A DNA stretch of 10,003 bases from JBLHGU01 sp047615875 (GTDB lineage Bacteria; Pseudomonadota; Gammaproteobacteria; Arenicellales; CAJQKF01), in NCBI GenBank assembly GCA_047615875.1, contig JBLHGU010000189.1, forward strand, positions 1 through 10,003, written 5' to 3'. Position numbers and translations under genes: made by a program. This document shows, piece by piece, positions 1 through 5,845 of the stretch. The first letter of the stretch is position 1. Each line of letters starts with the position of its first letter. The notes beneath the pieces are model-generated. The model was not told the origin of the DNA. It worked only from the letters and a program-made list of their open reading frames with translations, and did not search any database.

Positions 1-1
1 C

Positions 2-520
2 GAAATTCTGGGGTTTACAACGAATAACTGGGCTGGTGGCAAGGCACAAAAGCAGTGGCTATCTTCTGGTAGACCGGCATTGCCGGGCAGGTTAAATGAA
101 ACTTGCCACATGGTTATGAAAGAGTTTGATACGCCCTGGCGTCGAGCCCGGGATGATATCGCCGCCCTGCTAAAGCAAGACCTGTTCCGTGAAGGCGTTG
201 ATGGTGAGGCCGTCGACTGGGCAGCTAACCGTCTGCAAGGACAAGATTTCGATAGAAGAATTCTCATCGTGTTTTCTGATGGCAGCCCAATGGATACGGC
301 GACTAATCTTGCCAATGATTCCTATTACCTCGATCACCATTTACAACAGGTGGTCGCTGCCTGGGAGCAGCATGGCGGTGTTGAAATTTATGGTTTTGGC
401 GTAGGGCTTGATCTAAGCCCTTATTATCGCCGCAGTATCGCAGTAGACCTGTCTGAATCCATGGGTAATCAGGTTTTATTTGATTTGGTTGAACTCCTGC
501 GTGGCCACCATCAACGTTAG
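2..520 (+). CDS. cobT: Cobaltochelatase subunit CobT, 3' end (partial)
   Basis: This is the C-terminal 172 residues of the CobT subunit of the aerobic, ATP-dependent cobaltochelatase, which works with CobN and CobS to insert cobalt into hydrogenobyrinate a,c-diamide in cobalamin synthesis. The frame is open from position 2, so the gene begins upstream of the window; the Met at position 80 is internal. Recognisable CobT landmarks in order are EILGFTTNNWAGG at the window edge, PGRLNETCH, WRRARDD, the GVDGEA segment, then RRILIVFSDGSPMD, which is part of the von Willebrand factor A fold, and YGFGVGLDLSPYYRR near the end. The metal-binding DxSxS loop of the VWA domain would lie just upstream and is not visible. 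The gene ends with TAG at 518-520. Nothing else from the cobalamin pathway is in the window, so linkage to the sulfur genes looks incidental. Family assignment is strong. Confidence 0.9.
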   Translation, partial: EILGFTTNNWAGGKAQKQWLSSGRPALPGRLNETCHMVMKEFDTPWRRARDDIAALLKQDLFREGVDGEAVDWAANRLQGQDFDRRILIVFSDGSPMDTATNLANDSYYLDHHLQQVVAAWEQHGGVEIYGFGVGLDLSPYYRRSIAVDLSESMGNQVLFDLVELLRGHHQR

Positions 521-721
521 CCTACTTATTTTACGAGTCGTACTAATTATTTAGGCAAATGAATTTGCAGTCCTTGCATAAGTTTTTGCATTAATCGTTA
601 GTTATCCATAAGTGCCATACTGGCACTACAGAAAGCGTGGATTCCTCATTTTGAGTTCATACCTATTTAGCGTATGCCGAATCGCCAGTCGCTAGTATTC
701 TGAAGCTGAGGTAACAGTAAT
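521..721 (+). promoter_or_regulatory. cobT-soeA intergenic region with two palindromes
   Basis: This 201-bp gap must hold the promoter of the soeABC operon. Two perfect palindromes are visible: GCAAAT-GA-ATTTGC at 555-568 and AGTGCCA-TAC-TGGCACT at 611-627. Neither is followed by a T-run, so they read more like operator sites or weak hairpins than a cobT terminator. TTGCAT occurs twice, at 574-579 and 586-591, and could serve as a -35, but no convincing -10 sits at the right spacing. The soeA ribosome site GAGGT at 708-712 lies 9 nt before the ATG. I see no short ORF with a ribosome site here. Confidence 0.4.
611..627. promoter_or_regulatory. Perfect 7-3-7 inverted repeat upstream of soeA, possible operator
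   Basis: AGTGCCA and TGGCACT are exact complements around a TAC spacer, located 95 bp before the soeA start. The short spacer and dyad fit either a dimeric repressor or activator site or a small RNA hairpin. No T-tract follows, which argues against an intrinsic terminator for cobT. The regulator is unknown. Confidence 0.35.
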
Positions 722-3613
722 ATGTCCGTAGCAAATAGTCCCCAAGCCAGTGAAAAGCCAGACGAGGTTCGTAATACAACCTGCTATATGTGTGCCTGCC
801 GTTGTGGCATTCGAGTCACGCTGCGCAAGGGTCAAGTTCGCTATATCGAAGGTAATCCAGATCACCCGTTAAATCAGGGTGTAATCTGCGCGAAAGGTGC
901 TGCTGGCATCATGAAGCAGGAATCACCAGCCAGGCTAACCAAACCATTGAAGCGTAAGGCCGGTAGTGAACGTGGTGCCAATGAGTTTGACGAGATCAGT
1001 TGGGATGAAGCGTTTTCCATTATGGAAGAACGTCTTGCAGAAATTCGTCGCACTGATCCTAAAAAATTCGCACTGTTTACCGGTCGTGATCAGATGCAGG
1101 CGTTAACAGGTCTGTTTGCCAAGCAATTTGGTACGCCTAATTACGCAGCCCATGGCGGTTTTTGTTCCGTGAATATGGCCGCAGGGATGATTTACACCAT
1201 TGGCGGTTCATTCTGGGAGTTTGGTGGCCCTGATCTCGAGCGTGCGCGACTATTTGTTATGTTGGGTACCGCTGAAGATCATCATTCCAATCCGATGAAG
1301 ATTGCCATCTCTAAATTCAAACGTGCTGGTGGTCGTTTCATTTCTATCAATCCGGTACGTACCGGTTACTCAGCTATCGCAGATGAATGGATTCCGATCA
1401 AGCCCGGTACCGATGGCGCTCTGTTATTAGCGCTGAATCATGAACTCATTAAGCAGGGTTTGTTCGATCGCGAGTTTCTTACCCGCTATACAAATTCTGC
1501 GCAGTTGGTAAACGTTGATGAGTTAAGCAACGAGTTTGGCATGTTTGTTCGCACAGACGATCCGGTTGAAGAGGGATGCATCGAGCCGATGAATAAAATG
1601 TGGTGGGATCGCAATACCAATAGTGCGGTTTCTACTCACGATGATGATGCAGTACCGCGTTTGATGAGTTCATTCAAACTTGAAGATGGAACACCGGTAA
1701 AGCCTTCCTTTCAGCTACTAAAAGAGCGTCTTAAAGATTACACGCCGGAATGGGCCGCGGGTATTACCGGTATTCCTGTCGAACGTATTCGCGCACTGGC
1801 CCACGAAATGGGTGTTACAGCAAGAGATCGCAAAATTGAGTTGCCTATCGCCTGGACTGACTCCTGGGGCAAGGAACATGAGACTGTGACGGGCAATCCG
1901 GTGGCGTTTCATGCCATGCGTGGATTAGCTGCTCATTCGAATGGCTTTCAAACAATTCGTGCTCTGTCTATTCTTATGACTTTGCTAGGGACGATTGATC
2001 GCCCTGGTGGATTTAGACACAAAGCACCTTTTCCGAGACCCATACCGCCCTGTGCCAAGCCACCCAAAGGGCCTGAGGCAGTGCAACCGAATACACCGCT
2101 TGATGGTATGCCACTAGGTTGGCCCGCGGAACCAGAAGATTTATTTGTAGATGACGATGGCGAAGCCGTACGTATCGATAAGGCATTCTCCTGGGAATAT
2201 CCATTGTCAGTGCACGGTCTTATGCACAACGTTATTACCAATGCCTGGCGCGGCGATCCCTATCCTATCGATACCTTGATGATTTTCATGGCCAATATGG
2301 CCTGGAACTCTTCTATGAATACCATGGAAGTGCGCAAGATGTTGAACGATAAAAATGACGATGGTGAGTACAAGATTCCATTTCTGATTGTTTGCGATGC
2401 CTTTCAATCTGAAACAGTAGCCTTTGCCGATCTGGTATTGCCAGATACTACTTATCTTGAGCGGCATGATGTGATGTCTATGCTGGATCGTCCCATATCA
2501 GAATTTGACGGTCCGGTGGATTCAGTACGAATTCCGGTGGTGCCGCCAAAAGGACAATGCAAACCGTTTCAAGATGTATTGATTGAATTAGCTGGGAGGT
2601 TAAAATTTCCCGCTTTCGTAAATCAGCAGGGGCAGAGAAATTTTCGCGACTATCCTGATTTTGTAATCAACTACGAAACTGAACCCGGCTCCGGCATTGG
2701 CTTTCTATCGGGCTGGCGTGGCAAAGGTGGTGAAAAGTTTTTAAGTGGTGAACCGAATCCTGATCAATGGCAACGTTATGCAGAGAATAATTGTGTATAT
2801 CAGCACAAGTTGCCTAAGTCTTATCAGTACAACCGTAATTTTAATCAGGGTTATCTTGAATGGGCCCAGCGCCATAGACTGGTGCGATATGCTGATCCCA
2901 TATTGATTCATGTGTATTCAGAGGTTTTGCAAAAGTTTCGTTTAGCGGCTCAGGGCAAGCGCAGTGGGCGACAGCCACCGGACCGGTTACGCCAACGTAT
3001 AGATACTTTCTTTGATCCTTTACCGTTCTATTCAGATACTCTTGAAGGACAGCAAACTGATAAGCATCGTTATCCTCTGAATGCGATTACTCAACGCCCA
3101 ATGGCTATGTACCACTCCTGGGATTCGCAAAATGCCTGGTTAAGACAGATCCATGCGCATAATTATCTAACCATGAGTCCTCAGGTTGGAAGGATCAATG
3201 GATTTGATGATGGTGACTGGATTTGGGTGGAGTCACAGTGGGGCAGGGTGCGTTGTATGTGTCGTTTCTCGGAAGCCGTTGAGCCCGGTACAGTTTGGAC
3301 CTGGAATGCCATCGGTAAGGCATCCGGTGCCTGGGGCTTAAGCAAGGATGCCAATGAGTCGAGTAAGGGCTTTCTATTAAATCACTTAATCTCCGAAGAA
3401 CTATCCTCTGAGCATGGCAAGATTTCAAATGCTGATCCGATTACTGGTCAGGCTGCCTGGTACGATGTTCGGGTGCGAGTTTACAAAGCAGAAGATCAGT
3501 CGAATAATACCGAGCCACAATTTAAGCCTTTGCTGCCTGTACCTGGACAAAATCCTGAGGCACCCAAGTGGCTTGCTTACATGGCAGGCAAATTAAAAGG
3601 TAGTCGATCATGA
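722..3613 (+). CDS. soeA: Sulfite dehydrogenase (quinone), molybdopterin catalytic subunit SoeA
   Basis: This 963-residue protein is the catalytic subunit of a complex iron-sulfur molybdoenzyme of the DMSO-reductase family, most likely SoeA, which oxidises sulfite to sulfate on the cytoplasmic side of the membrane. The N-terminus carries a [4Fe-4S] motif at C21, C24, C28 and C56 within TTCYMCACRCG and NQGVICAKG. There is no twin-arginine signal, which fits a cytoplasmic enzyme and argues against periplasmic PsrA/PhsA/TtrA relatives. The probable molybdenum ligand is C148 in HGGFCSVNMAAG. The middle has the AHSNGFQTIRALSILMTLLG segment and the proline-rich FRHKAPFPRPIPP typical of Soe-like enzymes. 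The C-terminal third, from about residue 790, is the molybdopterin-dinucleotide binding fold (ITQRPMAMYHSWDSQN, GDWIWVES). The ribosome site GAGGT sits 9 nt before ATG, and the stop overlaps soeB by ATGA. The subfamily is called from motifs and gene order; substrate is inferred. A formate-dehydrogenase-like or other sulfur-compound oxidoreductase is the alternative. Confidence 0.82.
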   Translation: MSVANSPQASEKPDEVRNTTCYMCACRCGIRVTLRKGQVRYIEGNPDHPLNQGVICAKGAAGIMKQESPARLTKPLKRKAGSERGANEFDEISWDEAFSIMEERLAEIRRTDPKKFALFTGRDQMQALTGLFAKQFGTPNYAAHGGFCSVNMAAGMIYTIGGSFWEFGGPDLERARLFVMLGTAEDHHSNPMKIAISKFKRAGGRFISINPVRTGYSAIADEWIPIKPGTDGALLLALNHELIKQGLFDREFLTRYTNSAQLVNVDELSNEFGMFVRTDDPVEEGCIEPMNKMWWDRNTNSAVSTHDDDAVPRLMSSFKLEDGTPVKPSFQLLKERLKDYTPEWAAGITGIPVERIRALAHEMGVTARDRKIELPIAWTDSWGKEHETVTGNPVAFHAMRGLAAHSNGFQTIRALSILMTLLGTIDRPGGFRHKAPFPRPIPPCAKPPKGPEAVQPNTPLDGMPLGWPAEPEDLFVDDDGEAVRIDKAFSWEYPLSVHGLMHNVITNAWRGDPYPIDTLMIFMANMAWNSSMNTMEVRKMLNDKNDDGEYKIPFLIVCDAFQSETVAFADLVLPDTTYLERHDVMSMLDRPISEFDGPVDSVRIPVVPPKGQCKPFQDVLIELAGRLKFPAFVNQQGQRNFRDYPDFVINYETEPGSGIGFLSGWRGKGGEKFLSGEPNPDQWQRYAENNCVYQHKLPKSYQYNRNFNQGYLEWAQRHRLVRYADPILIHVYSEVLQKFRLAAQGKRSGRQPPDRLRQRIDTFFDPLPFYSDTLEGQQTDKHRYPLNAITQRPMAMYHSWDSQNAWLRQIHAHNYLTMSPQVGRINGFDDGDWIWVESQWGRVRCMCRFSEAVEPGTVWTWNAIGKASGAWGLSKDANESSKGFLLNHLISEELSSEHGKISNADPITGQAAWYDVRVRVYKAEDQSNNTEPQFKPLLPVPGQNPEAPKWLAYMAGKLKGSRS

Positions 3614-4341
3614 CACAGCTAGCCCTGGTTATTGATTTAAACGTATGTGTCGGCTGTCAGGCCTGTGTCACCAGTTGTAAAGAGTGGAATACATCGGGCA
3701 TATCCGGGACGTTGTTTGATATGAACCCCTATCAATCAGATCCCACCGGCACTTTTTTCAACCGTGTGCAGACTTTTGAGATTGGTGAGTATCCAAATAC
3801 TGAAACGGTTCACTTCCCGAAGTCCTGTTTACATTGCGAAGATCCACCCTGTGTACCCGTTTGTCCCACCGGCGCCAGTTATAAACGAGCAGAGGACGGT
3901 ATCGTACTGGTCGATTATGACAAGTGTATAGGTTGTAATTACTGTTCCTGGGCCTGTCCTTATGGGGCCAGAGAGCTCGATGAAGATCGAAAAGTTATGA
4001 CTAAATGCACATTATGTGTGGATCGCGTAACCGACGAAACATTACCTGAGCGTGACCGTAAACCAGCCTGCGTGCTTGCTTGCCCAACCAGCGCTCGATT
4101 GTTTGGTGATGTGCACGATCCGGATTCTGAGGTTTCAGTTGCCATCCGTGAGGAAGGTGGTTATGCCCTGATGCCCGAATGGGGTACCAAGCCTGCAAAT
4201 CACTATCTGCCTCGTCGTAAAACGAAAATACAAATTCATCCAGATGAACTGGTGCGTGCAGACAATCCGCTGAAGAAGGAAACCGACAGACCAGAAGGGC
4301 CTGTTTCCGAGCAAACCCTCGACGACATCACGAGTTGGTAA
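3610..4341 (+). CDS. soeB: Sulfite dehydrogenase iron-sulfur subunit SoeB
   Basis: This 243-residue ferredoxin-like subunit carries electrons from SoeA to the membrane subunit SoeC. Four cysteine clusters are all intact: C13/C16/C19/C23, C73/C76/C81/C85, C106/C109/C112/C116 and C133/C136/C154/C158, enough for four [4Fe-4S] centres as in the DmsB/PsrB/NrfC family. It has no signal peptide, matching a cytoplasmic complex. The start ATG overlaps the soeA stop by four bases (ATGA), which implies translational coupling. The tail after about residue 190 is charged and lacks cysteines, with the segment HYLPRRKTK seen in Soe-type B subunits. Family is certain; the specific pairing with sulfite follows from the operon. 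Confidence 0.87.
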   Translation: MTQLALVIDLNVCVGCQACVTSCKEWNTSGISGTLFDMNPYQSDPTGTFFNRVQTFEIGEYPNTETVHFPKSCLHCEDPPCVPVCPTGASYKRAEDGIVLVDYDKCIGCNYCSWACPYGARELDEDRKVMTKCTLCVDRVTDETLPERDRKPACVLACPTSARLFGDVHDPDSEVSVAIREEGGYALMPEWGTKPANHYLPRRKTKIQIHPDELVRADNPLKKETDRPEGPVSEQTLDDITSW

Positions 4342-4344
4342 ATT

Positions 4345-5295
4345 ATGAACCCGGCATTTTCAGTCATATTTTTAACGACTCTCATTGGCGTTGGCCAGGG
4401 TTTATTTCTGGCTCTGTATCTAACGGAGCTTCTATTCTGGACGAACTTTGTTGAAATGCCACCGAGATGGTTTTTTAGTATCGGTAGTGCAATTTCTCTA
4501 TTGTTCATGATCTCAGGGTTAGCTGCATCATTCTTTCATCTTGGTCACCCGGAGCGGGCCTGGCGCAGTGCGGCGATGTGGCGTACCTCCTGGTTGTCTC
4601 GCGAGGTAATCGTTTTGCCAGTTAGCATGGCACTAGTGGCAAGTTATGCTGTCTTGCACCAGATTGGGTGGCCTGCAGCGAGTGTGTTAACACTAACCGT
4701 CGGGTTGTTGACTGCGTTGTTTTGTTGCCTGCTGTTTTTATGTACAGGTATGATTTATGCCTGTATTCGATTCCTGCAGGAGTGGGCAAGTCCCTTAACT
4801 GTCATAAACTATGCTCTGCTGGGCAGTGCCTCGGGTTTTTTACTAGCAAGTGTCTATGCGCTTGCAGAATTTAGCAGCATGCTAACTATTTTTATCTACA
4901 CAGCTTTGGGTCTGACATTGCTGGCTGGAATTACTCGTGGCCTGTCATTATTCCGCAATAAGCACCTGCGACCCAAATCCACCCCGCAATCCGCCATTGG
5001 AATTCGTCACCGAAATGTGGTTCAGAAGTCCCAGGGGTTTATGGGCGGATCATTTAATACCCGAGAATTTTTCCATGGTAAGAGTGCGAGTTGGCTTAAG
5101 TCGATAAAGTGGCTGTTCATCCTGTTGGTTTTTATAATCCCTGCCGTTTTATTGCTGGTTGCTTTGCAAAGAGAATCTATACTGATTCTGTTACCGGCAT
5201 TTATTATCCAATATATTGGCTTGTTGTTTGAAAGATGGTATTTCTTTGCTGATGCCAATCACCCGCAGAATTTGTATTATCAGTCGATTGCGTGA
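4345..5295 (+). CDS. soeC: Sulfite dehydrogenase membrane anchor SoeC (DmsC family)
   Basis: This 316-residue hydrophobic protein is the membrane anchor that binds the SoeA-SoeB pair to the inner membrane and hands electrons to quinone. About eight membrane segments can be read, roughly at residues 5-31, 43-66, 88-108, 112-138, 147-170, 173-196, 253-275 and 277-296. The conserved FFHLGHPERAW motif after the second helix is typical of the DmsC/NrfD-like group. A long polar loop of about 50 residues (near 200-250) separates helices six and seven. It begins 3 nt after the soeB stop, with no strong ribosome site of its own, so it is probably translated by coupling. No haem-binding CxxCH is present. 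Downstream lie repeats rather than a clear T-rich terminator. Confidence 0.82.
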   Translation: MNPAFSVIFLTTLIGVGQGLFLALYLTELLFWTNFVEMPPRWFFSIGSAISLLFMISGLAASFFHLGHPERAWRSAAMWRTSWLSREVIVLPVSMALVASYAVLHQIGWPAASVLTLTVGLLTALFCCLLFLCTGMIYACIRFLQEWASPLTVINYALLGSASGFLLASVYALAEFSSMLTIFIYTALGLTLLAGITRGLSLFRNKHLRPKSTPQSAIGIRHRNVVQKSQGFMGGSFNTREFFHGKSASWLKSIKWLFILLVFIIPAVLLLVALQRESILILLPAFIIQYIGLLFERWYFFADANHPQNLYYQSIA

Positions 5296-5358
5296 ATCTA
5301 TTCAGGGAGCATAGGGGACAGACCAGAATGGCATCCCGTTTAGGTGTTTTCTAAGCAC

Positions 5359-5468
5359 GTAGGATGCGGTGAGGTACGAACCGCATCAATCGAGAAAATG
5401 AAGGGGCAGGAGAAAATCTCATCTACATAAACCACCACTGATGCGGTTCGTACCTCACCACATCCTAC
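5359..5468. repeat. REP doublet (REPIN/BIME-like): two inverted 30-bp REP units
   Basis: The arms 5359-5388 and 5439-5468 are inverted copies with 29 of 30 positions matching, separated by 50 bp. Each arm is itself a hairpin: GATGCGGT and ACCGCATC flank a 9-nt loop in the left arm (5363-5387), with one mismatch in the right arm (5440-5464). Each unit is headed at its outer end by GTAG, the tetranucleotide that characterises REP sequences mobilised by REP-associated tyrosine transposases (RAYT). An inverted REP pair is the usual mobile unit of that system. No transposase is in the window, so it would act from elsewhere. Confidence 0.75.
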
Positions 5469-5510
5469 TGTCTTTGGTCAATCGTTGACAGGCTTAACTT
5501 ACTGCCACTC

Positions 5511-5593
5511 GGGACAGACCACAATTAATCCAATTAATTACTCGTTGAGGGTGATATGAATCTGGGCGGCTTGGGTTGATTGTGGTCTGTCCC
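5511..5593. repeat. Imperfect 23-bp inverted repeat (hairpin) starting GGGACAGACCAC
   Basis: The arm 5511-5533 pairs with 5571-5593 at 21 of 23 positions, and the first 15 are perfect. The spacer is 37 bp. As RNA this would fold into a long stem between soeC and the cysI promoter. The outer bases are the same as the 12-bp ends of the enclosing repeat segment, so this may be a complete small element by itself. The right end lies 27 bp before the proposed -35 of the cysI promoter. Confidence 0.65.
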
Positions 5594-5620
5594 CGTTCAA
5601 TACGTTTAAGAAAAAATCTT

Positions 5621-5654
5621 TTGTTATTGAAAAACATTTGCTATGCTCGGTCTA
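5621..5654 (+). promoter_or_regulatory. Extended -10 promoter for the leader-cysI operon
   Basis: TGCTATGCT at 5639-5647 is an extended -10 (TG-N-TATGCT), with TTGTTA at 5621-5626 as a weak -35 at 15-bp spacing. Transcription would begin six to seven bases after the -10, at about A5654, which is the first base of the leader ORF. Just upstream, AAGA and TCTT around an A-run (about 5608-5620) form a small dyad where a LysR-type activator such as CysB could bind; that is speculation. Confidence 0.5.
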
Positions 5655-5752
5655 TGACCTACTCTCACACTAACTTTGCCAGCTGCTGTTGCTGTTGCCC
5701 ATGTATTATGGGGAGCAAAGTTCGTTCCGTGTTGGTAGATTCATATAGTTAG
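5654..5752 (+). CDS. Poly-cysteine leader peptide upstream of cysI (32 aa, predicted)
   Basis: ATG at 5654 opens a 32-codon frame ending with TAG at 5750-5752. Residues 10-17 read SCCCCCPC, encoded by AGC TGC TGT TGC TGT TGC CCA TGT, giving six cysteine codons in seven. Such a run of the end-product amino acid directly before a gene of its own biosynthesis is the hallmark of a ribosome-stalling attenuator, as with His, Trp and Leu leaders in enterobacteria; poly-Cys leaderless short ORFs act this way in mycobacteria. There is no Shine-Dalgarno sequence before the ATG, and the predicted transcription start coincides with the ATG, so translation may be leaderless. The rest of the peptide shows no domain, signal or membrane segment. 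The C-rich region begins right after the stop and cysI starts 93 nt later. Role is inferred; the reading frame and codons are seen directly. Confidence 0.72.
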   Translation: MTYSHTNFASCCCCCPCIMGSKVRSVLVDSYS

Positions 5753-5790
5753 TTTCTCCCTCCAGACTTCCACCCAACTCGCTCCCCGTA
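5695..5790 (+). promoter_or_regulatory. Candidate attenuator: mutually exclusive RNA stems after the Cys codons
   Basis: Two stems share the bases 5708-5712. Stem A is local: CCCAT (5698-5702) with ATGGG (5708-5712), extended by TTG (5695-5697) with CAA (5716-5718) across a three-base bulge; its left arm lies in the last Cys codons. Stem B is long-range: 5707-5716 pairs with 5781-5790 over ten bases including GGGGAGC with GCTCCCC and one G-U pair. A ribosome stalled on the Cys codons would cover the left arm of A and favour B, which ties up part of the C-rich region. Free passage would restore A and leave the C-rich region open. The direction of control is my inference. Confidence 0.45.
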
Positions 5791-5819
5791 CCAAAATCGC
5801 TTAATCGGAAGTGTTTTTT
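5753..5819 (+). terminator. C-rich, G-poor rut-like region and weak hairpin with T-run before cysI
   Basis: Starting at the base after the leader stop codon, 5753-5792 contains 21 C and only 3 G in 40 bases, the composition that loads Rho onto untranslated RNA. Further on, CGCTT (5798-5802) can pair with AAGTG (5809-5813), including one G-U pair, followed directly by six T (5814-5819). That stem is too weak to be a confident intrinsic terminator but could act as a pause site. Together they fit conditional termination in the cysI leader; Rho dependence is inferred from composition only. Confidence 0.4.
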
Positions 5820-5845
5820 GAGTATTACTCTACGGTGAGTTCCAG

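Larger units (their letters stand above)
5314..5594. repeat. MITE-like segment bounded by 12-bp inverted repeats
   Basis: GGGGACAGACCA at 5314-5325 is an exact complement of TGGTCTGTCCCC at 5583-5594, so the 281-bp segment is bounded by perfect 12-bp inverted ends. It contains the REP pair at 5359-5468 and a third copy of the same end sequence at 5511. There is no coding capacity and no obvious target-site duplication, so it could be one non-autonomous element invaded by a second, or simply adjacent insertions of related repeats. Confidence 0.55.
5296..5845 (+). other. soeC-cysI intergenic region: nested repeats followed by a cysI control region
   Basis: This 550-bp gap has two halves. Positions 5314-5594 hold palindromic repeats of mobile origin with no transposase or other gene. 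Positions 5607-5845 hold a promoter, a poly-cysteine short ORF and RNA structures in front of cysI. The pieces are listed separately. I see no intrinsic terminator for soeABC; the long hairpins of the repeats could serve that purpose. Confidence 0.6.

Noticed and set aside
80..520. A free-standing 146-residue gene starting at ATG 80
   Set aside because: The frame is open to the window edge, and the upstream residues EILGFTTNNWAGG match CobT, so the Met is internal to a truncated cobT.
611..627. Intrinsic terminator of cobT
   Set aside because: The stem is perfect but is followed by ACAGAAAGCG instead of a T-run, and it is 91 bp beyond the stop codon.
1948..2241. Minus-strand ORF of 97 codons inside soeA
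   Set aside because: It lies antisense to a well-supported gene, shows no domain, and its low-complexity Gly/Ser/Pro content follows from the complementary codons.
722..3613. Formate dehydrogenase, polysulfide, thiosulfate or tetrathionate reductase instead of SoeA
   Set aside because: There is no twin-arginine signal, the B subunit has no signal, the anchor is DmsC-like, and the FRHKAPFPRPIPP region is Soe-like. I could not exclude it fully without a phylogeny.
5314..5594. Insertion sequence or CRISPR array
   Set aside because: No transposase frame exists, and the repeats are inverted pairs, not regularly spaced direct repeats.
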